A program made the position numbers and the translations under genes. A stretch of DNA of 64,000 bases from contig CM044955.1 in NCBI GenBank assembly GCA_024516035.1, positions 55,765,257-55,829,256 on the forward strand. Reading direction: 5' to 3'. This DNA comes from Bactericera cockerelli (lineage: Eukaryota > Arthropoda > Insecta > Hemiptera > Triozidae). Under the pieces are notes generated by a model. The model was not told the origin of the DNA and searched no databases. It saw nothing but the letters and a program-made list of their open reading frames with translations. This document shows, one piece after another, positions 1 to 10,322 of this stretch. Position 1 is the first letter of the stretch. Each line of letters starts with the position of its first letter.

Positions 1-447
1 TTCCTCTTCCCCTATGCCACACCTTTCTCTCCCTTTCTCTCCCTTTATCATTATTTTCTCTCCTCCTCTCCTTCATCTATCTCTTCCTCACTATTTTATC
101 CAGAGAAATTTAATCCACTTGAAAATGCCATTTATCAATTATTTTCTATCAAATTTATTTTCCCGATATTTCATCAGCCAACTCTCCCTGTCTTTTTCTT
201 CTCTACCTCAAATCAGATATGGCCATTGTTAGAATAATTAGGCTGATTGTTTGTGATTATCTATTGAAAAACAATATAGGTACTAATTGACCTTCGTGTT
301 GGTTTTAGAGAAAGCAATGAGCTTAATTATTACTCTTTTCTTATTGGAATTTAAATTTCTAAGAGCTAAGTTAATTTTAATAATTACGCTTGCTATTCAT
401 GACAATAAATTATTCTAGAGACGGTTCTGAATAAGAAATAATAAATG

Positions 448-466
448 ACAGAGAGAGAGAAATAGG

Positions 467-504
<38 letters not shown>

Positions 505-600
505 GAAAGAGAAAGAGAAAGAGAAAGAGAAAGAGAAAGAGAAAGAGAAAGAGAAAGAGAAAGAGAAAGAGCAAGAGGAAGAAAAAGAGAAAGAGAAATA
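448..600. repeat. GA-rich microsatellite, mainly (GAAAGA)n
   Basis: A nearly pure 6-bp purine repeat directly abuts the 3' end of the minus-strand SINE at 601. Long open frames across it are low-complexity artefacts. Confidence 0.95.
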
Positions 601-788
601 ATAATAATATCGCCTCGATTAGGACTAATGAGTTTCATTATTCCAGCAGTAAGAGCCCAATATACGTATCTTATTATGTGGTCAAAATCTCAAATGGGAG
701 GATAACTTGTCATGTCCCGCCTAGTTTTCGAACCCGCGACCTCTGGATTACCAGTCAGACGCTTTGACCACTGAGCTACCGGAACAGA
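601..788 (-). mobile_element. tRNA-headed SINE, family A, minus strand
   Basis: Read on the minus strand it begins near 788 with a tRNA-like head: an A-box-like TAGCTCAGTGGTCAAAGCG and a B-box-like GGGTTCGAAAACT. The body is shared with the copies at 34161-34372 and 58087-58300: a tcccatttgagatttt stretch, an acataataa stretch, then ctgctggaataatg. The tail is TTA-rich. The head has mutated away from a functional tRNA cloverleaf. Other members are 25392-25460, 33214-33330 and 43440-43555. Confidence 0.8.
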
Positions 789-805
789 GAAAGAGAAACA
801 GGGAA

Positions 806-870
806 AGAAAAGAAGGTGAAAGCTAGATAGAGATAGAGAGAGAGAGAGGGAAGTTGAAAAAGAGACAGAA
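806..870. repeat. short GA-rich tract
   Basis: Low-complexity purine DNA beyond the head end of the minus-strand SINE at 601-788. Confidence 0.8.
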
Positions 871-1624
871 ACACAATAATGTAGCATTCCCTCTCATTAA
901 GTATTTGCAGGCAAAGAGTATTTAGACATTAGGTATAATTTGTTGCCATGGTTACCAAAAGCAGAGGGACGTTAAAATATAAACAAGCACATTTTTTGCC
1001 TGTGGTTTTCACGAGTTTTTCCCCATGAAAGTCTTTATGTGAGCCGTGGGGCTTCTTATTTTACTCCTTGGGGGTTTAATTAAAAAATTCCCTGACTTTG
1101 CAGGTAGACATTCCCAAAATGTGCGAAAATTGCTCCTACTGAATAATATAAATGAACACAGTACCTGAGAGAAAGAAAAATTGGTTAAAAAGTGTGACAC
1201 AAGAAAATTTGGCATTATTAAATGGGTATTTATAATTTTAAATAATAATGAAGTATAATTTTAAATAGTTATTTATAATTTTACTCGGGGTTTTTGAACT
1301 TAATGCCATTAGCATAAGTACCGCCCTTTGTCAAGTTTATTATAATTAATGGGAGTCACCGTATTCCGTCCCATTTACTTTTTTTTCACCTTATTCCGTC
1401 CCGTCAATATTTCAATACCAGATTTCGTCCCATATGTTCCGTCCTATATACATAAATAAATACATAAAATATGTATTCAATATTTTTAATCTGTTTTAAT
1501 CCGTTTATTTTCAATCAAATGTACGTTAAATAAAATAAAAGTACAAATCAAATAGAATAAAAAAAATCTGGTGTCGTCCATATTAATTTCAATTTCTATG
1601 AAATTCCTATACCTTATCTCTATA

Positions 1625-1880
1625 TCTCTATATATAAAACAGAAAAAAGGACTACCTACCTACCTACCTACCTATGTTTGTTTGTTTGTTTGTCCGGAGT
1701 TGTTTAGCCAAAACGGTAAGAGATAGCGAAAAATATCTCAGAATTGACCCCCCCAAAACCATTATCGCTTTGTCCAGAAAAATTATAAAAAGTTCAAAAA
1801 GGCATTGCTGTCCAGCAGTACGGCCATGCCTTAGTAAATTTGAAATTTAGTCCCGTTGCAAAGCACGGGAAAACGGCTAG
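1625..1880 (+). mobile_element. non-autonomous Helitron, first of a tandem pair
   Basis: It starts with TCTCTATATATAAAAC right after an A. It ends with a short GC-rich hairpin (CCCGTTGCAAAGCACGGG) followed by CTAG and then T. Helitrons characteristically begin TC, end CTRR after a hairpin, and insert between A and T. There is no coding capacity in 256 bp. A CTAC repeat and a TTTG repeat near its 5' end are expanded relative to the next copy. Confidence 0.82.
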
Positions 1881-1883
1881 TAC

Positions 1884-2110
1884 TCGTATAAAACAGAAAA
1901 AAGGACTACCTATGTTTGTTCGTCCGGAGTTGTTTAGCCAAAACGGTAAGAGATAGCGAAAAATGTCTCAGAATTGACCCCCCGAAAACCATTATCGCTT
2001 TGTCCAGAAAAATTATAAAAAGTTCAAAAAAGCATTGCTGTCCAGTAGTACGGCCATGCCTTAGTAAATTTGAAATTTAGTCCCGTTGCAAAGCACGGGC
2101 AAACAACTAG
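1884..2110 (+). mobile_element. non-autonomous Helitron, second of a tandem pair
   Basis: Nearly identical to 1625-1880 from the TATAAAACAG stretch onward, ending in the same hairpin (CCCGTTGCAAAGCACGGGC) and CTAG followed by T. Its 5' end is degenerate (TCGTATAAAAC, 3 bp after the first copy's CTAG), and the two internal microsatellites are shorter. Confidence 0.8.
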
Positions 2111-2382
2111 TTGCGAATAAAACTTGATCGAAAATGTTTGATAATAATGGAGATTGTTTATTTCATACTGCTCAAATAGGAGTAATTGGACCTTTTAATC
2201 TAATTACATAATTATGTTGTATTAAACACTTTATTATTTTACTATCGAAAATGAAATTTTCAACAAAACAAACCTATTATTATAGGTATTGTAGGTATAG
2301 GCAATAGGTAGGTAGGTATTACTCGAATGTACAAAAATATTATTCATTTAGATATTTATACAGTAATGCTAATGTAACTAAA

Positions 2383-3251
2383 AGTGTTGGATGTTTAATT
2401 TTCGGAACTTTTTTTGTTATGTTTTTGATATCATGATTAAGATGAACACAAAAATGATATTTCTAATTTTTCTTCGAAAAATAACATCAAAATACGTACA
2501 TCACAATTTTTGTGGTTACCGCAGAGTCTTTCTGCTTTTGTATGCTTTGTCCATGATTACACCGCTAATTGCTGCTTTCATTACAGCGTCTCTCATTTTT
2601 CCTCACGAGGACCCTGTGACCCCGTAACCCCATTCACATAAGATTTCACACCGACCAACCATTGCGAATAATCAATTTCCTTGTGTTAAACATCCCAGGG
2701 CAATGTATTTATACCTCAAATTACGGGCCAATTCTGTGAAAATTCAGTCAAATTTGAATTTTCCATCATGATTCAGGAGTGTTTTTTGATCTTTGTGTGT
2801 CTTGCGTTCCATGATTTTTAAACGATTATAAATGAGCTTTCTTTTTTCTAAAATTAAATATAATAGGATATTATTTAACTTGTGATAAACAAAATTGCTA
2901 TTGTAGAAGTACTCGAAATTTAAGGAAGGGAACAATAGAATTTTCAAGTAAAAAAAAATTGAACTTATGATTAAATATCTCTCTGGTCTTTCAATATTTT
3001 GCGAAGCAACCTGCATTTGAAGCGAAATATGCATAACTGTCCATACATGAAGTCAAAACTTACCTACTGGCTATCACTTCTTTAAAAACGTGCATCGATC
3101 CAAGTAACCTCTAGACCTGTGGGAAAAGCAGGGATTTGGCCATAACTCTTTAACGAAGCAAAATACCCCACTACAACTTGAGCTTATGTGATAGTCCTCG
3201 ATGGGCTGAACCTACCCTTAAAACACATGCATCTGTTCCTGGGACACCCAG
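2383..3251 (-). mobile_element. half copy of the long-TIR element found at 53489-56062, inverted
   Basis: The reverse complement of about 2391-3251 matches the left arm and adjoining interior of the 53489-56062 element, including the words around its tggccataactctttaacg segment and the catgatatcaaaaacata segment. It ends at 3251 in a slightly mutated terminus (gggacacccag, then TA). The opposite terminal arm is absent, so this is a truncated copy that could not move with its own two ends. Confidence 0.75.
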
Positions 3252-3654
3252 TATAAATTATTTATTTAGGTTTTAGATCAACAAGTTTAATTTTAAAATA
3301 GATTGAATTTCACAAACTCCATTTTCTTTAGCTCTCGAAAACCACGGAAGTGTGGTTTATTCGATAGCAAACCGTTTTCCTGAAACAGGAGCGATCATCA
3401 AAGGAATTCGGGAATTTTTATTTCTCAACGCCTGGATGATTCGTTTAATGTTTATACCTTGTCACAGAGGTATTTTGGTACATAAAATACATATTATAAT
3501 TAATATTTATCTATTTATAACTAGTGTATACAATAATGTGTAATAATACCAATGCGTTCTATTTTTTAACGTTCCTCTCTCTATTCGTTGTGTTTTCTCT
3601 CTCTTTCTTTGCCTTTGATTTCCTGAATTATTGTTTTGAGCTCATTTCCATAAT

Positions 3655-3892
3655 AACTCTCTCTCTCCCTCTCTTACTTTCACTTTCTCTCTCTCTCTCT
3701 CTCATTAACTTCACTCTCTCTCTCTTACTTTCTCTCTCTATAATATATGTATATCTCTCTCTCCCCTTCTCTCTTTTGCTCTTTCTCTCTTTCTCTCCTT
3801 CTCTATTTCTCTCTCTCTTTTACTTTCTCTCTCTATCGCTCTCTCTCTCTCCTTCTCTCTTTTGCTCTTTCTTTCCCTTTCTCTCTCTCTCT
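3655..3892. repeat. TC-rich microsatellite
   Basis: Mixed CT, CTTT and CTCC repeats, low complexity on both strands. Reading frames through it give only Ser/Leu/Phe or Arg/Glu strings. Confidence 0.9.
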
Positions 3893-4029
3893 GATATTTT
3901 ATTAATATTGATGAAAAACTGTTGTCGGGTTGTGTGGAAGAGGACGTTGTTCTGTTTGACATTTATAATACGCTTTTTTTCGGTCCACTGAGCTGCAAAA
4001 TCAACTGTACTAGTTCTGCGCTCTTACAC

Positions 4030-4550
4030 CCTTTCTTCATCCTCTCTCCTCTCTCTCTCTCTCTCCCTTCTCTCTCTCTCCCTTCTCTTTCTCTCCCTTC
4101 TCTTTCTCTCCCTTCTCTTTCTCTCCCTTCTCTTTCTCTCTCTCTTTCCTTTTTCTACCTCTCTTTATCCTTCTCTCCCTCTTGTATTCTCTCTGTCTCT
4201 CATTTTTACTCCTATTTCCTCACAATCTTCAGTACTCCTACTCCCATTCTCCTTATTTCTCCCTCTCTTTTTACTTTATCTCTCTTCTTCTATCCCTGTC
4301 TATCTCTTTATTTTAACTCGCTGTCTCATTCCATCCAACACACATTTACTCTCTCTTTTTATGTCTTTTACTCCCAAATTCCTCTCTTCCACTCCCAACT
4401 TTAAACTCTCTTTCTCTTTACATCACTTACTTCTCTTACCATCTCCCTCCCTCTCTCTCTCCCCAATACTCCCCATATCTCTATCTTTCTCTCCCTCACC
4501 CTCTTTCTCCTTCCTCTTTCTATCCCACCTCCATGTCTTTCACTTGTTAT
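4030..4550. repeat. TC-rich tract with a 17-bp sub-repeat
   Basis: Between about 4055 and 4140 the unit TCTCTTTCTCTCCCTTC is repeated about five times. The remainder is degenerate pyrimidine DNA. Confidence 0.88.
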
Positions 4551-5106
4551 TTCCGCCCAAGCAATATTCAAATGACAAGCCCGCTTTGTATCTATCGTTC
4601 CAGGAATACTTCCATACTTTGCGAAAGCGAAATACCGAATACATAGAACAGAATGGTAATAATAAGAAAAATGGAAAATGCTGTGTACATTTTTTTTATT
4701 AATATTTATAATATTCGAAGTATTGATACGCGTTTAATACGAAAGCGTGAGAGTTTTTTTTTTTTGAGGAATGATATTGATACAAGCTGAAGTATCAATA
4801 TATTAGTTCACACAAGTATATAAATATTGTATATGTATATAACCAATAGCGTTGCAGCTTGTTACCTATATGTATAATTGTATAAATATATAATACCACA
4901 AACAATTTCGAGTCCTTAAAAAAATGCTAAAAATTAGATATTGAAAATTTCACCTCTCTGTAAATAAAGAAGAAAACACGACTTTCCTTATCACTCGAGT
5001 AACATCGAATTCCGTTATCTGAAAATCAATATCAAATTCGTAATAATGTACAAATCAGTTCATTATACCTATAAAATAAATTGCCAGCTCCTATCTCCAA
5101 CAGACA

Positions 5107-5400
5107 TCCACCACTGCTGGTACAGCAGCAGAAAAGGCCGCCAAGAAAAATCATGCTAAATACACATTTATAAAAGCTACTGGGTGCCATTTTATTGGAT
5201 TTGCCACCGAAACCTGTGGGTTTGAGACCAGGAAGGTAAATAATGGTTTAAAGAGCTTGGCAAAGCTCTGATTGAGAAAACTGGTGATCCGAAAGCAAAA
5301 ACATTCCTCAAATTCGCAATTCATTTCGTGGAGGGCAGACATTAGGAATGGTCAGGGTTCCATTTGCATTTTCTACGACGCAGCTTGAATTGAAATTAGC
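5107..5400 (+). pseudogene. possible retrotransposon reverse-transcriptase C-terminal relic
   Basis: In one + frame the stretch reads AAEKAAKKNHAKYTFIKATG, followed by a piece resembling a KTGDP segment, and after frame changes RNGQGSICIF. I associate this layout (Ala/Lys-rich start, FIGFATETCGF-like strand, TGDP, then a basic-Gly-Asn run) with the C-terminal tail of reverse transcriptases of some non-LTR elements. At least two frame changes and stops are present, so it is not functional. Family assignment is from memory and weak. No other part of such an element is visible nearby. Confidence 0.35.
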
Positions 5401-5640
5401 AAGCACTGCTTGTGGTCAGACAAAGTTTGAAACTGAATGTTCAATGCGGAAGTAACGAGTCGGAAGTAACGAGTACGTCTATTGAAAAAGTTATCAGACC
5501 GATCAGAAATTCATTGACGTCATTTTTTTTTTTATCTCAGTCCATTCTTTTTTTTTTTTTTGAAAAAGCTCAACTTTGAACGTTTTAAGTTGCGCCTGAC
5601 CTTGATTTTTAGACAATTATATGCGTTAATACCAATTTTT

Positions 5641-6135
5641 AGTCCTAAATTGTTTTATTGATTCCAAGTGTCCTTTTGGTTAACAAGTCCTAAATTATTT
5701 TATTGATTCCAAGTGTTCTTTTGGTTAGCAAGTCCTAAATTGTTTTCTTGATTCCAGGTGTCTTTTTGGTCCACAAGTCCTGAATTGTTTTCTTGATTCC
5801 AGTTATCCTTTTGATCCACAAGTCCTAAATTATTTTCTTGATTCCAGTTATCCTTTTGATCCACAAGTCCTAAATTGTTTTCTTGATTTCAGGTGTTCTT
5901 TTGGTCCACGAGTCCTGAATTATTTTATTGATTCCAAGTGTCCTTTCGGTCCTCAAGTCCTAAATTATTTTATTGATTCCAAGTGTCCTTTCGGTCCACG
6001 AGTCCTAAATTGTTTTCTTGATTCCAGGTGTCCTTTTGGTCCACAAGTCCTGAATTGTTTTCTTGATTCCAGTTATCCTTTTGATCCACAAGTCCTAAAT
6101 TGTTTTCTTGATTCCAGGTGTCCTTTTGGTCCACG
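5641..6135 (+). repeat. 45-bp minisatellite derived from the adjoining splice acceptor
   Basis: Eleven tandem 45-bp units start at 5641, 5686, 5731 and so on to 6091. Each combines about 15 nt equivalent to the end of the intron (TTTTCTTGATTCCAG) with about 30 nt equivalent to the start of the exon at 6118 (GTGTCCTTTTGGTCCAC, then AGTCCTGAATTG). The last unit runs directly into the true exon, where the same words appear as AGTCCCGAACTG. Some units keep CCAG|GTG, others have CCAAG or CCAGTTA. In the exon frame each unit contains a TGA (TCT TGA or TAT TGA). Confidence 0.95.
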
Positions 6136-6288
6136 AGTCCCGAACTGAGCAACAAGCAGAGGTTTGAGTACTTCACGCGCACCATCCCCTCTGACCACCA
6201 TCAGGTCAAGGCCATGGTGGAGATTGTCAAGAAGCTGGGCTGGAGCTACGTGTCCATCATTTACGAGGAGTCCAACTATGGAGTGAAG
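6118..6288 (+). CDS. mtt: metabotropic glutamate receptor-like exon (ligand-binding domain, part 1)
   Basis: This 57-codon exon lies between an acceptor (gattccag) and a donor (gtgagc), phase 0 at both ends. It encodes part of the extracellular Venus-flytrap domain of a class C GPCR. The STSPELS segment, the RTIPSD segment, the QVKAMVEIVKKLGWSYVS helix-strand and the EESNYGVK segment match the mGluR pattern for the agonist pocket and the start of lobe 2. In vertebrate mGluRs the Thr of the first segment, the Asp of the PSD and the Tyr of the NYG contact the amino-acid part of glutamate, and all three are present. The residue two before that Thr is Trp, where vertebrate receptors have Ala or Ser. 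The EESNYG segment lacks the usual Gly-Glu continuation and is shorter, which I associate with insect mtt/mXR. The exon is GC-rich in AT-rich surroundings. The intron side is a 45-bp repeat copying this junction. The symbol is tentative; mGluR-like is firm. Confidence 0.93.
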
Positions 6289-6660
6289 GTGAGCCATTTT
6301 TAAAAAAAGAAACACATAAACACTTATTAAGAAACTAGTAAATTTTAAGTTATTCATAAGTTGTTTTTTCAACATGCAAAATTGCCTTTTTGTATGAATG
6401 GACATGTAGCCGGCAAAATTGAGGCCTGAAATTTAAAGAACATTAATAAGAATCACTAATAAATGAAAACAACAACAAATTATTTAATTACAACTTATGA
6501 AGATAGAAATGAAATATAAGAAGAAAAAAAAAGCCTACCTGAAAAGTACATCTCGTACTTATTGCGCAATAATAATATTATGTCGTAGACTTATTGCTGC
6601 AATAAGGTGAAAGCCTAGCAATTTCTTTGAGTGAAATCCTCAACATTGAACAACAGTGTT

Positions 6661-6885
6661 GCCGAGTATAGGGATCACTGCAGATAGGTGGTAATTCTAA
6701 GAGAATTATTCAACATGTGCAAGAGGGACCTTTTGATACTGACAATGCCCCAAATATGAACAAATAATTGAACATAAACAGTTTAAACAAATGCCGAGCA
6801 TAGGGATAACTGCAGATGGGCGGTAATTCTAAGAGAATTATTCAATATTGTGCAAGAGGAACTTCTTGATACTGAAAATGTCAGA
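6661..6885 (+). repeat. direct duplication of about 90 bp, 131 bp apart
   Basis: 6661-6750 and 6792-6880 share the sequence gccgag.atagggat, ctgcagat.gg, cggtaattctaagagaatta and a ttgatactga segment with few differences. No element ends are visible. Confidence 0.85.
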
Positions 6886-7364
6886 AACCTCGTTTTATTC
6901 ATTTTATGGGACTAGATCCCACATGGGACTAGTCCATTATGGGACTAGATCCCACAATGGAATTCCCAACATGCCTGGTAGCACTTTGCCATGTAAATCA
7001 TTTCTGAGTAAAAGTCTTCTAAACAGAAATGGGAAATTTTTCCCCCGAAGTTTTATTTACATTATGAAAATGGAGAAGCCATCATAAACATCCTCAAAAC
7101 TTTTAAATGCAAGAAACATCGAGACAAAGAAAAGAAAAACGAAAGATATAAGAAAAAGCAAAAAGACAGATAAAAAGAAAACCAAGGAAGGAGAGAAATA
7201 AAATAAAAATGAAAGAGAGAAAGAAAAGCAATGAGTAATAAAATAAAGAAGACAAAGAGATGGAAATAATAATTAAGACCTTGTTAGAGAGATGGAGAAG
7301 GAGAGTCTGGCTGGGGGGTGGTCAACAGGGAGAAGACCAGACTCTCGCTAGGGGACTGTAAACA

Positions 7365-7500
7365 TAAAGCAGTTTCCTAAGGGTTTGGCTTATACAGGCT
7401 TATTTTCATCGCACATGGAGAATGTGGTTCAGGACGAGCCAACTTTGAAATAAAGTTGGCTGGAGACCATCATTCTCCCCTTCCAGCTGGAGCCAAGCTG
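7365..7500 (+). repeat. interspersed repeat with a hairpin, copy 1
   Basis: Shared with 37470-37625: gtttcctaagggttt, gttcaggacgagcc and the hairpin-forming CCAACTTTGAAATAAAGTTGG, then gctggaga.catca. The inverted arms CCAACTTT/AAAGTTGG are perfect in both copies. Family unknown. Confidence 0.75.
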
Positions 7501-8319
7501 ACTGCAACAAGAACATTGAGAAAGAAAGATAGAGAGAGAAAATAAAGCAAATCAATGTGGATGTGAAATGTCACTCGTCATACTTTACACTGAAACCAGA
7601 CATAACCTAGACACACAGCCTAAATTAGGTGAATCAAAGAGGACTAGAAATTGTATTCAAATCTAATGTTGGCATAATGGGACTACCAGTCTTGCGACTC
7701 TGAATAAAGCACTACTTATACTTATGATTGTAGGAATGTTTATTAATCACACAAAAGAATATCAAAAATGACCCCTAAATAGCAATTATCCTAAGGTGTC
7801 AAATATTTGGAGCATGTAACATTGCACCCTTTGTGAATTTTATACTATGTATAATAGGCACTAGCGAAGGTATACATTTCCGATAGAAAGGGTTTAAGTT
7901 CAAAACCGCAGATTTGTATACATTCATTTTTCATGTACGTTCATTTCTACCCTTATTTATTTCTTCTTCTTTTTTGCTGATAGCGGGGGCGGGTGAGGGG
8001 TTGAGCCTCCTAGAAATCGCCCCCTTACCTAACCCGGTGGCTAAAAGTACTCTGTACACTGCTCTTTTCACTTTGCCTTTTCCCAAATCCGCTAAAAGTC
8101 GGATTGCGAACCCAAAGCCAAATGCTCTACTTTTGGTAAATAAACCTCTACACGAGGTGGAGGTGTAACGGATGTCTCCCGGAAGAGGCAACGGTAGGGA
8201 TGTGTCAAATTGGAATTTATGAAGAATGAACGCAAAGTCAACACTGGAGGTCCTAGCACGCGATGATAATGCAAAATGGTGGTCGGCCCACACTTCCATC
8301 GTGTCTGGAGGTGGGAATG

Positions 8320-8737
8320 TCTTTAGGAGAGACGAAGGGGTCGTGAAATTTCTGTGGAAGATAATGGAGGTGGAAATTTCTATGGAAGAGAATGGAGGAG
8401 AAGAAATTCTGTGCAAGAAAACTGAGGTGGTGGAAATTGTGTAGGGAGAGTATGAAGATGAATTTTTTTGAGAGAGATGTGAGGGAAAGACAATGCTTTG
8501 GATTGATAAGTGTGGAGGTGGATTCTCTGTGAGGAGAGTGAGGGGATGATTATTATATATAAGAGAAAACTGTCTGAGGTGATGAAAGTGGAAATTTTGA
8601 GGGCAAGGTGAAATATTTTGAGATAAGTGTCGGTTTTGAGATAGTATGGGGATTGAATTTTTTTTGGCAAGAACAAGCGAAAATGTGGAGGGTGATGGGA
8701 TGAAAATTACTGGAGAGAAAGATGTTGGGGTAACCGT
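8320..8737. repeat. purine-rich degenerate repeat tract
   Basis: Imperfect repeats of a GGAGGTGGAAATTT-like word recur through this stretch. Open frames on the opposite strand are compositional. I see no gene here. Confidence 0.6.
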
Positions 8738-8945
8738 GCATTGGCAGTCAAGTGGTTAAGGCGCTAGTCTGGTAATTCCGCTGGTTCGAATCCCATCCAA
8801 TGCATGAATTTTTCCTCATTAATTTGAGTTTGTGACCACATAATACTCGTAATAACACTCTGGGATTTAGATGGTAGAAAATGATTTAAGCATTAACGTC
8901 GCCTGTTGGTTACCTTTAAACAGTATTATTATAATACTTTGGGAT
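8738..8945 (+). mobile_element. tRNA-headed SINE, family B, with intact head
   Basis: The head starts GCATTGG, has an A-box-like GTCAAGTGGTTAAGGCG, a B-box-like GGTTCGAATCCC and closes CCAATGC, so the 7-bp acceptor stem can pair. The body (gtttgtgaccacataat, then ttaacgtcgcctg.tggttacct) recurs at 29278, 33712, 36695 and 43575. The tail is ATT-rich. The head still looks tRNA-like, but the attached body and dispersed copies make it a SINE, not a tRNA gene. Confidence 0.82.
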
Positions 8946-9845
8946 GAAAATTTGTTGGAATGGACGAGTGTGGGGGTGGAAAACTCTCTGTATGTGGGGC
9001 TGACAATTATTTGGAAGAGACAAGAGTGGGATGAATTCTTAGGTAAAACAGACAGAATATAATAATAAAATTATAGTTTTCAGGTGTTAGATCTACCTTT
9101 TGGAAGAAGTAGCCGTCTATGATTACCTTTTTTAGGGATTATTTATTCAGTTTAAGGAAAGTTTAAAGAATCTAACCTCTACCTTTGAAGGGAAGTATAT
9201 GGCATATTTAAAAAAATGGAAAGTTATAGAGAGAGAGAGAGAAAACAGAGTAGGTATGCAAGAGAGAGGATAGTTTGTCTATTGACAGTGAGACGTAATA
9301 AATTATCAGTGTGAGAAATGTGAAAATGAATCGGTAAAAAATACGGTGAGAGAGTTATAAAAAGTATGGGAGGTAGCGGGTATGTGAGAGAAAGTATGGA
9401 AATGAGGGATAGAGATAGAGCAAGTATGAAAAGAAAGGGTGTTTTGAAAAAAGTATGGTGAGAAAGAATAAAGTGTGATAATTTTTCTCTTGCGACCTAT
9501 TTGAATTTTGATGTTTTCTTTCATTCTTTCATTCTCTCATTTTCATCTCTTCCTTCTCTTTCTCTTTGGAATCTTACTTCATCTTTCTCCTTATTCCCTT
9601 CTTAAATGTCGTTCCGTATTCTAAAATGTTCTCGAATTATTTGTTCTTTACTATGCCTCTGGGAATAGATGTCACAGGAAAGAGGAATTTAACGTTTTTT
9701 CCTCTTTTGTAGCTATAAATTGATCGGCTGATAGTTTTCAGGTAGAAATTTACTAGTTTTATGATATTTATTGCTTTGTCAGTTCGTAACGTGTAGAGAT
9801 GAAGATAACAAGAACCCCAGTATAGCATCTCATACCGTTTTCTTC

Positions 9846-9905
9846 TTCTTTTTCTTTTTATTTTCCTTTTCCCAAACCTAATTGGGGTCGGCATTTGTCT
9901 CATGA
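9846..9905 (-). repeat. fragment of an interspersed repeat (SINE-tail type)
   Basis: The reverse complement carries gaccccaattaggtttggg followed by an A/G-rich tail, matching 63290-63365 (gaccccaagtaggtttggga) and, more weakly, 37640-37690. Confidence 0.5.
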
Positions 9906-10009
9906 ATCTTTTTCTTCCATATCTTTCTATCTGTCATATATGTGATATAAAGGAAAGATATGGATCTCTCCTTTTTTCTGTTCATTTTACGAGGTAGTTC
10001 TTTACAATT

Positions 10010-10283
10010 CAGTCAAACCTGGCTACAAGAGAACTGAAGGGATCGAACATTTTTTCTGTCATGTCTAGGATTCTCTTGTAAAAAAAATTATTTTACTTTG
10101 TAGAAAGCTTAACTAGACCTGAAAATTGTTCTCTTATGTCCAGAATTCTCTTTTAAAGAGGTTATTTTCCTTGTGGAGAGGTTAATTTGACCTGAAAATT
10201 GTTCTCTTCTATCCAGGTTTCTCTTATACTCAGTTCTCTTATATCCAGGTTTCTCTTATATCCAGTTCTCTTTGATTTGACTG
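10010..10283. mobile_element. pogo/Tigger-like MITE close upstream of the second exon
   Basis: The ends are inverted: CAGTCAAACCTGGCTACAAG on the left, and TTTGACTG preceded by agttctc on the right, followed by TA. Internally there are repeats of ttctctt.tatccagg. A related element is at 33896-34146. CAGTCAAACCT-type termini are typical of pogo/Tigger elements. The right end lies only 39 bp before the exon. Confidence 0.6.
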
Positions 10284-10322
10284 TACTCATCCTCTCCCTT
10301 GACTTCTTATTTCTGTTCTCAG

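Larger units (their letters stand above)
1..6117 (+). other. mtt: 3' part of an intron of the mGluR gene (left side outside window)
   Basis: No host exon is visible before 6118, and the exon there starts in the middle of the ligand-binding domain, so this stretch must be intron. Positions 1-232 are pyrimidine-rich and 232-430 are plain AT-rich DNA. 1330-1620 holds scattered short TTCCGTCCC-like words, 3256-3650 nothing recognisable, and 4700-5100 AT-rich DNA with no feature. The repeats inside are listed separately. Confidence 0.8.
6289..10322 (+). other. mtt: intron, 4.0 kb
   Basis: The donor GTGAGC is at 6289 and the acceptor CTGTTCTCAG ends at 10322. The flanking exons join in phase 0. 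I see nothing recognisable in 6420-6600, 7510-7970 or 9070-9220. 7090-7300 is purine-rich, as is 9225-9480. 7970-8170 is more GC-rich than its surroundings but carries no convincing open frame. Confidence 0.88.
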
